From contig JAFGBW010000242.1 in assembly GCA_016932965.1 (NCBI GenBank), positions 1-6,793 of the forward strand: 6,793 nt of DNA, given 5' to 3'. This DNA is from Candidatus Auribacterota bacterium. Its GTDB lineage: Bacteria; Auribacterota; JAFGBW01. A program made the position numbers and the translations under genes. The notes under the pieces were generated by a model, which had not been told where the DNA came from, ran no database searches, and saw only the letters and a list, made by a program, of their open reading frames with translations. Shown here piece after piece: positions 1 through 5,164 of this stretch; positions within the stretch are counted from its first letter, which is position 1, and every line of letters starts with the position of its first letter.

Positions 1-2249
1 ATCTGAAACCGGGCGGAAGGGACCAGTTTTGTCAGAAGGTCATGCATTTTCTGGATGCTGTGGATCCGGTTATGGACAAAAAACACCTGACCGTTTCTTT
101 TTAATTCTGCTTCGATGGCGGTTTTGATGACAAAGGGGTCTTCCTCGGAGATTTTCGTCTCGATAGGCCGCCTTTCCTGGGGCGCTGTCATGATGGCGCT
201 CATGTCTCTTGCGCCCATCAGCGACAGATACAGGGTCCTGGGAATGGGTGTGGCGGAAAGAGTGAGGATATGAACAGAAGGGTTCTGATGAAGCAAAAAG
301 TCTTTGTGCATCACGCCGAAACGCTGTTCCTCATCAATGACCAACAGACCCATATCCTTAAAGACCACGTCTTTTTGAACCATCCGGTGCGTCCCGATCA
401 AAATATCCACTCCTCCTGTTCTCAAATCATTGATGATTTTTTTCTGCTGGGCCTGAGAGGAAAAACGGGAGAGAACTTCCACCCGGAAGGGATACGGACC
501 CATACGGGAGGAAAAGGTCTGAAAATGCTGTTCCGCCAGCAGCGTGGTCGGAACCAGCACGGCGGTTTGTTTTGCCTGCAGAGCCATTAAAAACGCCGCG
601 CGGATGGCGACCTCGGTTTTTCCGTAACCCGCATCCCCCAGAACCAGACGATGCATGGGTTTTTCCTGTGTGAGATCCTTTTTGACTTCCTCAATGCTTC
701 TTTCCTGATCCGGGGTTTCCTGAAAGGGAAAACTGTGTTCGAAATCATGCATTTCCGGTGTAGCGACGTACAGGGGCTCTGTTTTCATAAGTTCACGGGC
801 CGCTTCGGTTTTTAAAATCTTGGCCGCGTAATCGCAGATGGCTTCCTGTGCCGCTGCTTTTTTATTCGCCCAGCGGGCGGAACCCAATGTGTCGAGGGAA
901 GGCCCTTCACCGCCGGTTCCGACGTACTTTTCCAAAAGATAAAACTGATCCGAGGGAACATAAAGCCTGGATTCATCCGCATATTCGACGACCATCACTT
1001 CCTGGACTGATCCATCCTCATCAAGCGGTTTCAGCCCCCGGTAAATGCCGATGCCGTATGAATAATGCACAACATAATCCCCCTCTTCAAAAGCTTCAGC
1101 TGGCTTGGTGAACACGCCTTTGCCATAACAGAACCCCTTGTAACGGGTTTGAAACCGGCGGTAAATTTCCGTGTCTGAGAAAAGGGCCCATTTTTCTGAA
1201 GCACAGATGAATCCGTTCAGTAAATCCGAAATAAAAACAAAAGAAACAGGAAGATCTTTTTTATGTTCAGAAATAAGGTGTGTCAGACGATGGTGCTCCC
1301 CTTTTGTGCCGCAGGAGATATAAAAGGAATGAAAATCATTTTGATGTTTCTGCATCCAGTCAAAGACGACTTCAATTCTGTTTTGTCCGGGCCATTGGTC
1401 AAAATCCGCGGACTCATAAGGAGTTTTAATGATTTTTCCCGGAAAGGGGTTTAAAAGATAAGGAAACTCCGTTTCCGATAACACGGCTTTATTATTGAAA
1501 TCCTCATTCATTTCCTGAAAGAGAGCCTCATCATAAAAAAACACGGAAAGAGAATCCGGAAAAGAAGGAAGAATTTGCCGCGTAGGGTCTGCTTTCAGAA
1601 GGACCTGTTGGATGGTAACTTCAGGGACATCTTCCGTTGTCCTCTGGGTGGACGGGTCGAATTTTTTTAAAAGGTCGATCGAATCGCCGAAAAATTCCAT
1701 TCGGACCGGGGATTCGTTGCCCATGCCGTAAACATCAACGATACCGCCCCGTACAGCGAATTCCCCCGGCTGTTCAACATAATTCACCCGTTCATAACCG
1801 GCCTGAAAAATTTTTTTCACTAAAGTTTCCCGCTCATAGGAAGAGCCGAATTTTAATGTAAAAACACCCTCGCTGGAGAAAGGGATGGATTCCCTGATTC
1901 CGGCAGCAGAGCTGACGATCACCAGGGGATTGCTGCCTTGAAGGGATAAAAGCGAGCGGGTTTTTTCATTGAATAAAATCCGGTCAAACTGGGGGGTGCC
2001 GAATCCGCAAAAGGGGTAAGACAGGATTTCCTGTTTTAAGTTCAAAAGAGAGGCAAAAGTTTTGAGATTTTGTCCAATGGGATCCAGACGGGTCTCGTCT
2101 GAAACGAGGATCAAGAGATGGGGATGGATTGTGGCATATAAAACAGAAAGGCATTCTCTGGATGATCCGGGCAAAGGACCGATGAAGCGGGTGTCCACTT
2201 GCTTCATTTCCTTCAGAATAGACCGGAAGGAAACGCTCTGATTTAACAA
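1..2249 (-). CDS. mfd: Transcription-repair coupling factor Mfd (partial, C-terminus beyond the window)
   Basis: Mfd is an ATP-dependent DNA translocase that removes RNA polymerase stalled at template lesions and recruits UvrA for nucleotide excision repair. The frame is open without a stop from 2249 to position 1, about 749 residues; E. coli Mfd has roughly 1150, so the end of the second translocase lobe and the C-terminal domain are missing. Visible in order: UvrB-like N-terminal module with EFAVRGG near residue 165; RNA-polymerase-interacting domain starting at GDYVVH near 390; Walker A GDAGYGKTE at 538-546; DEEQ box at 639-642; SATPIPRT at 665-672; and VFFVHNR of the second lobe near the edge. 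The start is uncertain. I chose TTG at 2249 (AGGGA just upstream, spacing short) because the helix before the GPLPGSS segment fits the family N-terminus; ATG at 2207 is the alternative. The polymerase-binding segment reads HYSYGIG where HxxHGIG is usual. Confidence 0.96.
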   Translation of the reverse strand, partial: MLNQSVSFRSILKEMKQVDTRFIGPLPGSSRECLSVLYATIHPHLLILVSDETRLDPIGQNLKTFASLLNLKQEILSYPFCGFGTPQFDRILFNEKTRSLLSLQGSNPLVIVSSAAGIRESIPFSSEGVFTLKFGSSYERETLVKKIFQAGYERVNYVEQPGEFAVRGGIVDVYGMGNESPVRMEFFGDSIDLLKKFDPSTQRTTEDVPEVTIQQVLLKADPTRQILPSFPDSLSVFFYDEALFQEMNEDFNNKAVLSETEFPYLLNPFPGKIIKTPYESADFDQWPGQNRIEVVFDWMQKHQNDFHSFYISCGTKGEHHRLTHLISEHKKDLPVSFVFISDLLNGFICASEKWALFSDTEIYRRFQTRYKGFCYGKGVFTKPAEAFEEGDYVVHYSYGIGIYRGLKPLDEDGSVQEVMVVEYADESRLYVPSDQFYLLEKYVGTGGEGPSLDTLGSARWANKKAAAQEAICDYAAKILKTEAARELMKTEPLYVATPEMHDFEHSFPFQETPDQERSIEEVKKDLTQEKPMHRLVLGDAGYGKTEVAIRAAFLMALQAKQTAVLVPTTLLAEQHFQTFSSRMGPYPFRVEVLSRFSSQAQQKKIINDLRTGGVDILIGTHRMVQKDVVFKDMGLLVIDEEQRFGVMHKDFLLHQNPSVHILTLSATPIPRTLYLSLMGARDMSAIMTAPQERRPIETKISEEDPFVIKTAIEAELKRNGQVFFVHNRIHSIQKMHDLLTKLVPSARFQ

Positions 2250-2388
2250 CTTCCCTATCTGTTTGAATTTGGTCTTTTTTATAATGGATGTATCCCTGTA
2301 TGTTATAAAATGGAGAAGTTAAAACTTGATCTGACAAAATATAATAAAGTCAAATACCACCGGCAGAGCCGGTGGTTTACCGTATTAA
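2250..2388. other. Intergenic gap between elyC-like gene and mfd
   Basis: This 139-bp gap separates two minus-strand genes. It contains one strong GC-rich hairpin (2356-2376), described separately, and otherwise AT-rich sequence. Reading the minus strand toward mfd, TTGACT (2348-2353) could be a -35 box, but the hexamer 17 bp further on, ATCAAG, is a poor -10. A TATAAC at 2302-2307 has no good partner. I therefore see no convincing mfd promoter, although one is expected if the hairpin terminates the upstream transcript. Confidence 0.6.
2356..2376 (-). terminator. Hairpin downstream of elyC-like gene, probable terminator
   Basis: There is a perfect 9-bp stem, ACCACCGGC (2356-2364) pairing with GCCGGTGGT (2368-2376), around a 3-nt loop. 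On the minus strand it begins 12 nt after the elyC-like stop codon and is followed by T-rich but not uninterrupted sequence (ATTTGACTTTATTATATTTTG-like), as a modest Rho-independent terminator would be. The stem is unusually symmetrical and GC-rich compared with its surroundings, so a dispersed REP-type palindrome is an equally fair reading; the two are not exclusive. Confidence 0.5.
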
Positions 2389-3147
2389 TTACCTGACAGC
2401 AGTCATACACCACAATAGTCCCAGCAATTCATGGATCAGGATTTCCGTATCCTTGATATTGGATCCTTTTGGGAAGAAAAAGGCGGGCTGCAAGGCAGAA
2501 TTTTTCATGATCTTGAAATCGGTCGGTGCAGGAACAGGATAAAGACCCTGACTGGCAAAAAGCGTTATGGAACGAGGCATATGGTAGGCTGATGTCACCA
2601 GAACACAACTCTCATTGCCAACCCGTTTTTTCATAATCCTGGCCTGATCAGCCGTATCTTTTGAATCGCATTCTAAAAACATATCTGAGGCTGGAACCTC
2701 TAAATCAAGTGCCGCTTGTTTCATGAGTTCGGCCTCGGCAGAGCGGTCAAAAACCCTGCCCCCGGACAGGATCAATTTGCTTCCCGGGATTTTTTTTTGA
2801 ATCCGGATACCTTCAATGAGCCGGACCAGTGTGGAAGAGGATAACCGGGAAACAGGCGACAGATCCGGGTCAGAACTGACGCCTCCGCCTAACACAATCA
2901 CCCATTTTGCACGGGGAGGATGGGTTAAATCAATCGGGGGATAGAAGGATTCCAGCCATGACAAACCAAGGTAGGAAAAAAATCCATATGAGGTGATCAC
3001 AAGGATCAGACCCATGAGAGTCACCAGGATTTTTCCGGCTTTTTGTTTTTTTGAAAACCAGAACAACCCGATCCCCAGCATCAGAAGTCCCAGGGAAAAA
3101 GGGAGGGGGTAAAAAAACGGCGTTATTACTTTTTTCAATAAAAACAT
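2389..3147 (-). CDS. elyC: ElyC-like envelope protein, two membrane spans plus DUF218 domain
   Basis: This 252-residue protein resembles E. coli ElyC (formerly YcbC, about 259 residues), an inner-membrane protein whose loss disturbs peptidoglycan and lipid-carrier-dependent envelope assembly; the exact reaction is not settled. The N-terminus starts MFLLKKVITPFFYPLP and has two hydrophobic spans, about residues 13-31 and 38-60, as in ElyC. The DUF218 domain follows: VIVLGGG at 83-89, LILSGG at 125-130, SKDTADQA at 162-169 and TSAYHMPRS at 185-193, which are the family's conserved Gly, Asp/Thr and His/Arg positions. No clear Shine-Dalgarno precedes the ATG at 3147, and no better in-frame start lies nearby. 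It is followed by a hairpin and then mfd; the repeat-filled spacer upstream makes co-transcription with the dehydrogenase gene uncertain. Family assignment is firm, true orthology to elyC rather less so. Confidence 0.85.
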   Translation of the reverse strand: MFLLKKVITPFFYPLPFSLGLLMLGIGLFWFSKKQKAGKILVTLMGLILVITSYGFFSYLGLSWLESFYPPIDLTHPPRAKWVIVLGGGVSSDPDLSPVSRLSSSTLVRLIEGIRIQKKIPGSKLILSGGRVFDRSAEAELMKQAALDLEVPASDMFLECDSKDTADQARIMKKRVGNESCVLVTSAYHMPRSITLFASQGLYPVPAPTDFKIMKNSALQPAFFFPKGSNIKDTEILIHELLGLLWCMTAVR

Positions 3148-3229
3148 GATACTTAAAATTGAATGTTGAGTTGATTGAGGAAAAGAATGTCAGGCTTTGG
3201 CTTCATAATCAATTTGTTTATGTTTGTTA

Positions 3230-3350
3230 TTCACCACGGAGAGAGTCATCCTGCCTATAGGCAGGATGACTCCCGAATGAAACATTTCAAATCTCAGATT
3301 GCAGTCGTTTGGCCTGCGCCCTCCGTGCTCTCCGTGTCTTCCGTGGTGAA
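3230..3350. repeat. 121-bp unit bounded by inverted TTCACCACGG / CCGTGGTGAA
   Basis: The outer 10 bp at each end are exact inverted copies (3230-3239 and 3341-3350). Beyond the left arm, GAGAG continues the resemblance to the CTCTCC part of the right arm. The right side consists of three TCCGTG hexamers at 3322, 3331 and 3340, an exact 9-bp period. From memory, CCGTGGTGAA-type strings with repeated TCCGTG are common intergenic repeats in several bacterial phyla; I cannot verify copy number here. Confidence 0.6.
3243..3272. repeat. Perfect 30-bp palindrome
   Basis: GAGTCATCCTGCCTA is followed immediately by its exact reverse complement, giving 15 bp of uninterrupted dyad symmetry with no spacer. 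It lies just inside the left arm of the 121-bp inverted-repeat unit. In RNA it would form a long hairpin with a minimal loop from the TATA centre. No T tract follows on either strand, so it is not a standard intrinsic terminator, though it could affect the 3' end of the dehydrogenase transcript. Confidence 0.85.
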
Positions 3351-3448
3351 AATTTATTTTTTAATACTCCCGTCAATGTCAAACTGGATGAGTCCTCTGG
3401 CAAAGCAGGAAGTTTATCTATTTGAATCAGATAAATATTGCCTTATTC

Positions 3449-3476
3449 CAACTCATAACTCAACACTCAAAACTCA
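3449..3476. repeat. Four tandem 7-bp repeats (NNACTCA)
   Basis: CAACTCA, TAACTCA, ACACTCA and AAACTCA follow each other without gaps, all ending in ACTCA or CTCA. On the minus strand this reads as TGAG-headed heptads and supplies the final codons and stop (TGA at 3460-3462) of the dehydrogenase-like gene. A related array in the opposite orientation occurs near 3159-3173. Heptanucleotide tandem repeats of this style recall the STRR sequences of cyanobacteria, but common origin is only a guess. Confidence 0.75.
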
Positions 3477-4320
3477 TCATTTCTTTGAGTCCTTCTTCAA
3501 AAGACCGGGGCTGAAAATCAAAATCTTTTAAAGCCTCTTCATGAGAAAAAGTCTTGTCTTCAAGCAGGCGAAGGATCTGTTCGGATTTTAAAAAAGGTTT
3601 TGACGAAAATTTTTCCCAGAACTGAAAAATAAAAAGAACCGGCTGGACAGGGCAGTGAATGATTTTTCGTGAGACGCCCAGCGTTTGGCAAGCTGTCTCA
3701 ACCATCCGGTTGAACGAAATGGGGGCTGCCCCGCTCAGGTTGTATATTTTTTTAGAAGCATTCGGAGAGAAAAAAGCCTGAACGATCCCTTCCGCCACGT
3801 CTTTGACATGGACCGGCTGCTGAAGAAATTCACCGCTTCCAGGAATAGGAAAAAAAGGCATTCTTTTAATAAAACGGATGAACCGGGAAATATTTCTGTC
3901 ATCTTGGCCCCCATAGATCATGGTGGGTCGCAGAATCGCCCAGTCCAGATGAGAACGTTTGATCCGTTCTTCTGCCTGGAGCCGGATGGCTTTGGATCGG
4001 GCGTTCAAACGTGTTTCAACGGCCGTGGTGCTGACAAAGACCGCCCTTCGTATTCCCGCTTTTTCAGCGGCGGTAACGATCAGGTCTGCGTCTCCAAAAC
4101 CCAGCGAAACGATGTTGATCAGGCCGTCACACTCTTCCATGGACGCTCTCAGGGCATCCGGATTTTTCACATCCCCAATGAGAGGCTCATAACCGTACTG
4201 CCGGATAAGGGGAAAATGGTCTTTCTTTCTCGTCAGACAGAGGATGCTGCCTTTTCCCTTCAATAGCGGGAGAACACGTTTCCCCGTGAATCCGGTTCCG
4301 CCTGTGACAATGATTTTCAT
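3460..4320 (-). CDS. Atypical SDR / NAD(P)-dependent epimerase-dehydratase family protein
   Basis: This 286-residue protein belongs to the extended/atypical short-chain dehydrogenase superfamily, close in style to NmrA/NDUFA9-like NAD(P)-binding proteins. The Rossmann fold opens with TGGTGFTG at residues 6-13 (GGxGFxG dinucleotide motif); LIGD at 47-50 ends the third strand; FVSTTAV at 95-101 is the active-site Ser/Thr strand; ILRPTMIYGG at 129-138 is the usual post-active-site segment. The catalytic YxxxK is not intact: K110 is present, but the position four before it is N106, so classical SDR redox or epimerase chemistry may be altered or lost. Substrate is unknown. ATG at 4320 has TAAGG seven bases upstream, supporting the start. 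The last residues (SFEC) and the stop are encoded by a 7-bp tandem array, so the natural C-terminus may have been replaced. It is separated from elyC by 312 bp and divergent from the 137-residue gene. Confidence 0.88.
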   Translation of the reverse strand: MKIIVTGGTGFTGKRVLPLLKGKGSILCLTRKKDHFPLIRQYGYEPLIGDVKNPDALRASMEECDGLINIVSLGFGDADLIVTAAEKAGIRRAVFVSTTAVETRLNARSKAIRLQAEERIKRSHLDWAILRPTMIYGGQDDRNISRFIRFIKRMPFFPIPGSGEFLQQPVHVKDVAEGIVQAFFSPNASKKIYNLSGAAPISFNRMVETACQTLGVSRKIIHCPVQPVLFIFQFWEKFSSKPFLKSEQILRLLEDKTFSHEEALKDFDFQPRSFEEGLKEMMSFEC

Positions 4321-4327
4321 TTCAACG

Positions 4328-4332
4328 CCTTA
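4328..4332 (-). promoter_or_regulatory. Ribosome binding site of the SDR-like gene
   Basis: TAAGG on the minus strand, seven bases before the ATG at 4320, decides the start of the dehydrogenase-like protein, whose Rossmann motif begins only a few residues in. Confidence 0.6.
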
Positions 4333-4431
4333 CAGAATGAATGATATCCTAACACTAGTGTCCGGTTTATTTTTTGTCTGAAGATAATATTCATCATCAA
4401 TGGCTAAAATTTTGCCATGTTTATTAAAATT

Positions 4432-4540
4432 CAGAATCGAGAATTGAGTAAGGCTGCAAGGCAGCCGTATGATTTTATCATCCAATACAAAACGCCGAAA
4501 ACCTTCCTATTAAATTCTCAATTCTCAATTCTCAATTCTG
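4432..4540. repeat. 109-bp unit with inverted heptad ends
   Basis: The left end CAGAATCGAGAATTGAG (4432-4448) and right end CTCAATTCTCAATTCTG (4524-4540) are inverted copies, 16 of 17 matching. The right end is part of a perfect 7-bp tandem array: AATTCTC at 4513, 4520 and 4527, then AATTCTG at 4534. Inside is a hairpin, GGCTGC (4452-4457) with GCAGCC (4461-4466), and about 45 bp of featureless sequence. No transposase or coding capacity. Confidence 0.7.
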
Positions 4541-4602
4541 TACCGAAGCGCAGCGGAAATCGCGTCCAGCGGGAGTCCGAAGGACAAGGGCGAAGCCCGC
4601 AG
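4541..4602. repeat. GC-rich block of small hairpins flanked by CAATTCT
   Basis: This roughly 60-bp block is much richer in G+C than the AT-rich DNA on both sides. It contains GTCC-GAA-GGAC (4575-4585) and GGGC-GAA-GCCC (4588-4598), and an enclosing pair GCGGG (4569-4573) with CCCGC (4596-4600). CAATTCT stands on both sides, at 4533-4539 and 4603-4609. That could be a 7-bp target duplication around an inserted REP-like unit, or simply two members of the neighbouring heptad array. Confidence 0.55.
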
Positions 4603-4609
4603 CAATTCT

Positions 4610-4691
4610 ATGTCCGGCTTTGTTATATTTTTAATTAGACCCTATATTTTATTGTATTTCACGTTATTTCTTTATTTTTTAAGCCGGACAT
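4610..4691. repeat. Inverted repeat ATGTCCGGCTT / AAGCCGGACAT around AT-rich DNA
   Basis: The arms are exact 11-bp inverted copies (4610-4620 and 4681-4691) enclosing 60 bp of very AT-rich sequence. A third related box, TGTCCGGTTTA, lies at 4359-4369 in the same orientation as the left arm; the right arm matches it inverted at 10 of 11 positions. The arms may be ends of a small non-autonomous element; a regulatory operator pair is an alternative. Confidence 0.6.
4620..4648 (+). promoter_or_regulatory. Candidate sigma70-type promoter for the 137-aa/trmJ operon
   Basis: TTGTTA (4620-4625, four of six consensus) and TATATT (4643-4648, five of six) are separated by 17 bp. Transcription would begin near 4655, leaving a leader of about 95 nt with the AAGCCGGACAT arm and a small hairpin. 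Such AT-rich DNA yields matches by chance, so the call is tentative. Confidence 0.35.
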
Positions 4692-4739
4692 GCATGATAC
4701 CATATCATAGAATTGATTTTGTTTTTCGTGCAACTGTAA

Positions 4740-4744
4740 AAGGA
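4740..4744 (+). promoter_or_regulatory. Ribosome binding site of the 137-aa gene
   Basis: AAGGA sits six bases before the ATG at 4751 and is the only good Shine-Dalgarno in this frame. It argues against a much earlier ATG at 4610, which would translate the inverted-repeat DNA into a hydrophobic extension. Confidence 0.7.
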
Positions 4745-4750
4745 AAAGTG

Positions 4751-5164
4751 ATGGAAATAGAGCAAATCATTGAAACGATACGGACCAATCTTGAAAAAAA
4801 CGGATACCCTGCCAAAAGGGTCTCTTTCCCGAAGATGGCTTTGATAAACTTCATAAATAAACATGATTTCGAACTGGAAGATGTACTCGGTGAAATGCAG
4901 CTCAAGGATATTTTCCATGAGGTGCGGGAAGACCGTATCATCTTCAGCTCCAATAAAGAAACCCCTTCTGAGTTCGATTTTTCGGTATTAAACAAAATGG
5001 ACCCTGCCTGGATCCGCCAGCAGGCTGAAATGATGATGAAACATTTGACGCCTGAACAGCTGGAAGAGGTCAGGAAAAAATACGAAGCCATGGATCCTGA
5101 AGAAAAAAGAAAAGTCTTGGAAATGGCAAAAAACATGGGCTTATCGGGTACAAAGGCCACATGA
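4751..5164 (+). CDS. Hypothetical 137-residue charged protein, coupled to trmJ
   Basis: I do not recognise this family. The protein has 137 residues, is soluble-looking, with no signal peptide or membrane span. Residues 1-65 look like a compact folded domain (KRVSFPKMALINFINKHDF, then LEDVLGEMQLKDIF and DRIIFSS). A linker near 66-80 leads to a highly charged helical tail, about 83-130, with MMMKHLTPEQLEEVRKKYEA and DPEEKRKVLEMAKNMG. The tail loosely recalls the helical Met/Pro-containing STI1-type motifs of co-chaperones, but this is only resemblance. The ATG at 4751 has a good AAGGA; a GTG at 4748 is possible. Its stop overlaps the trmJ start as ATGA (5161-5164), indicating translational coupling, so a role near tRNA modification or translation is conceivable but unproven. 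Confidence 0.82.
   Translation: MEIEQIIETIRTNLEKNGYPAKRVSFPKMALINFINKHDFELEDVLGEMQLKDIFHEVREDRIIFSSNKETPSEFDFSVLNKMDPAWIRQQAEMMMKHLTPEQLEEVRKKYEAMDPEEKRKVLEMAKNMGLSGTKAT

Larger units (their letters stand above)
3148..3459. repeat. Repeat-filled spacer with inverted heptad ends (possible MITE/STRR-like element)
   Basis: The 312 bp between two minus-strand genes hold no credible gene. Near the ends TTGAATGTTGAGTT (3159-3172) and AACTCAACACTCAA (3457-3470) are inverted copies matching at 13 of 14 positions. Nested inside are a second inverted pair, TTCACCACGG (3230-3239) and CCGTGGTGAA (3341-3350), a 30-bp perfect palindrome and a 9-bp-period array, each listed separately. No transposase is present. 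The nested arrangement suggests a non-autonomous mobile repeat, or several dispersed repeats accumulated at one permissive site. The remaining parts (about 3181-3229 and 3351-3448) show nothing I can name. Confidence 0.6.
4321..4750. repeat. Repeat-rich divergent intergenic region
   Basis: These 430 bp lie between the minus-strand SDR-like gene and the plus-strand operon and contain no believable gene. Left to right: a TGTCCGGTTTA box (4359-4369); an inverted-ended AATTCTC unit (4432-4540); a GC-rich hairpin block (about 4541-4602); an AT-rich segment between inverted ATGTCCGGCTT arms (4610-4691); a small hairpin ATGATA/TATCAT (4694-4708); and the leader of the 137-residue gene. CAATTCTATG (4603-4612) is mirrored exactly by CATAGAATTG (4706-4715). 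Both transcription units should have promoters here. Confidence 0.6.

Noticed and set aside
270-590. Plus-strand open frame of 106 codons inside mfd
   Set aside because: It lies opposite the Walker A to DEEQ region of mfd, which is an intact, strongly conserved frame; its protein resembles nothing and is low in normal features.
1984-2337. Minus-strand 117-codon frame starting ATG near 2337
   Set aside because: It overlaps the mfd N-terminus in another frame, while the mfd frame gives a family-like N-terminal module.
3243-3272. Intrinsic terminator for the SDR gene
   Set aside because: The palindrome is strong, but neither strand has a following T run, and it lies about 190 bp past the SDR stop.
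3175-3531. Plus-strand 118-codon frame across the repeat spacer
   Set aside because: It translates the palindrome and repeats and runs antisense into the SDR gene; this type of repeat often yields false gene calls.
3685-4266. Plus-strand 193-codon frame
   Set aside because: It is antisense to the SDR gene, whose Rossmann and active-site strands are clear on the other strand; no recognisable protein results.
4513-4540. Possible CRISPR-like array
   Set aside because: Units are 7 bp and directly adjacent with no spacers, and no cas genes are present.
4417-4638. Plus-strand 73-codon frame in the divergent spacer
   Set aside because: It consists of the heptad array and hairpin block translated; no ribosome site, no protein-like pattern.
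4713-4740. Promoter TTGATT-16-TGTAAA directly upstream of the 137-aa gene
   Set aside because: Its start point would fall within or beyond the ribosome binding site, leaving no usable leader.
4610-4750. 47-residue N-terminal extension of the 137-aa protein, starting at 4610
   Set aside because: The ATG is within an inverted-repeat arm, lacks a ribosome site and would add a hydrophobic stretch made from AT-rich repeat; the ATG at 4751 has a good AAGGA.
4705-5160. Minus-strand 151-codon frame opposite the 137-aa gene
   Set aside because: Its sense partner has a ribosome site and an ATGA overlap with trmJ; the antisense frame has neither.
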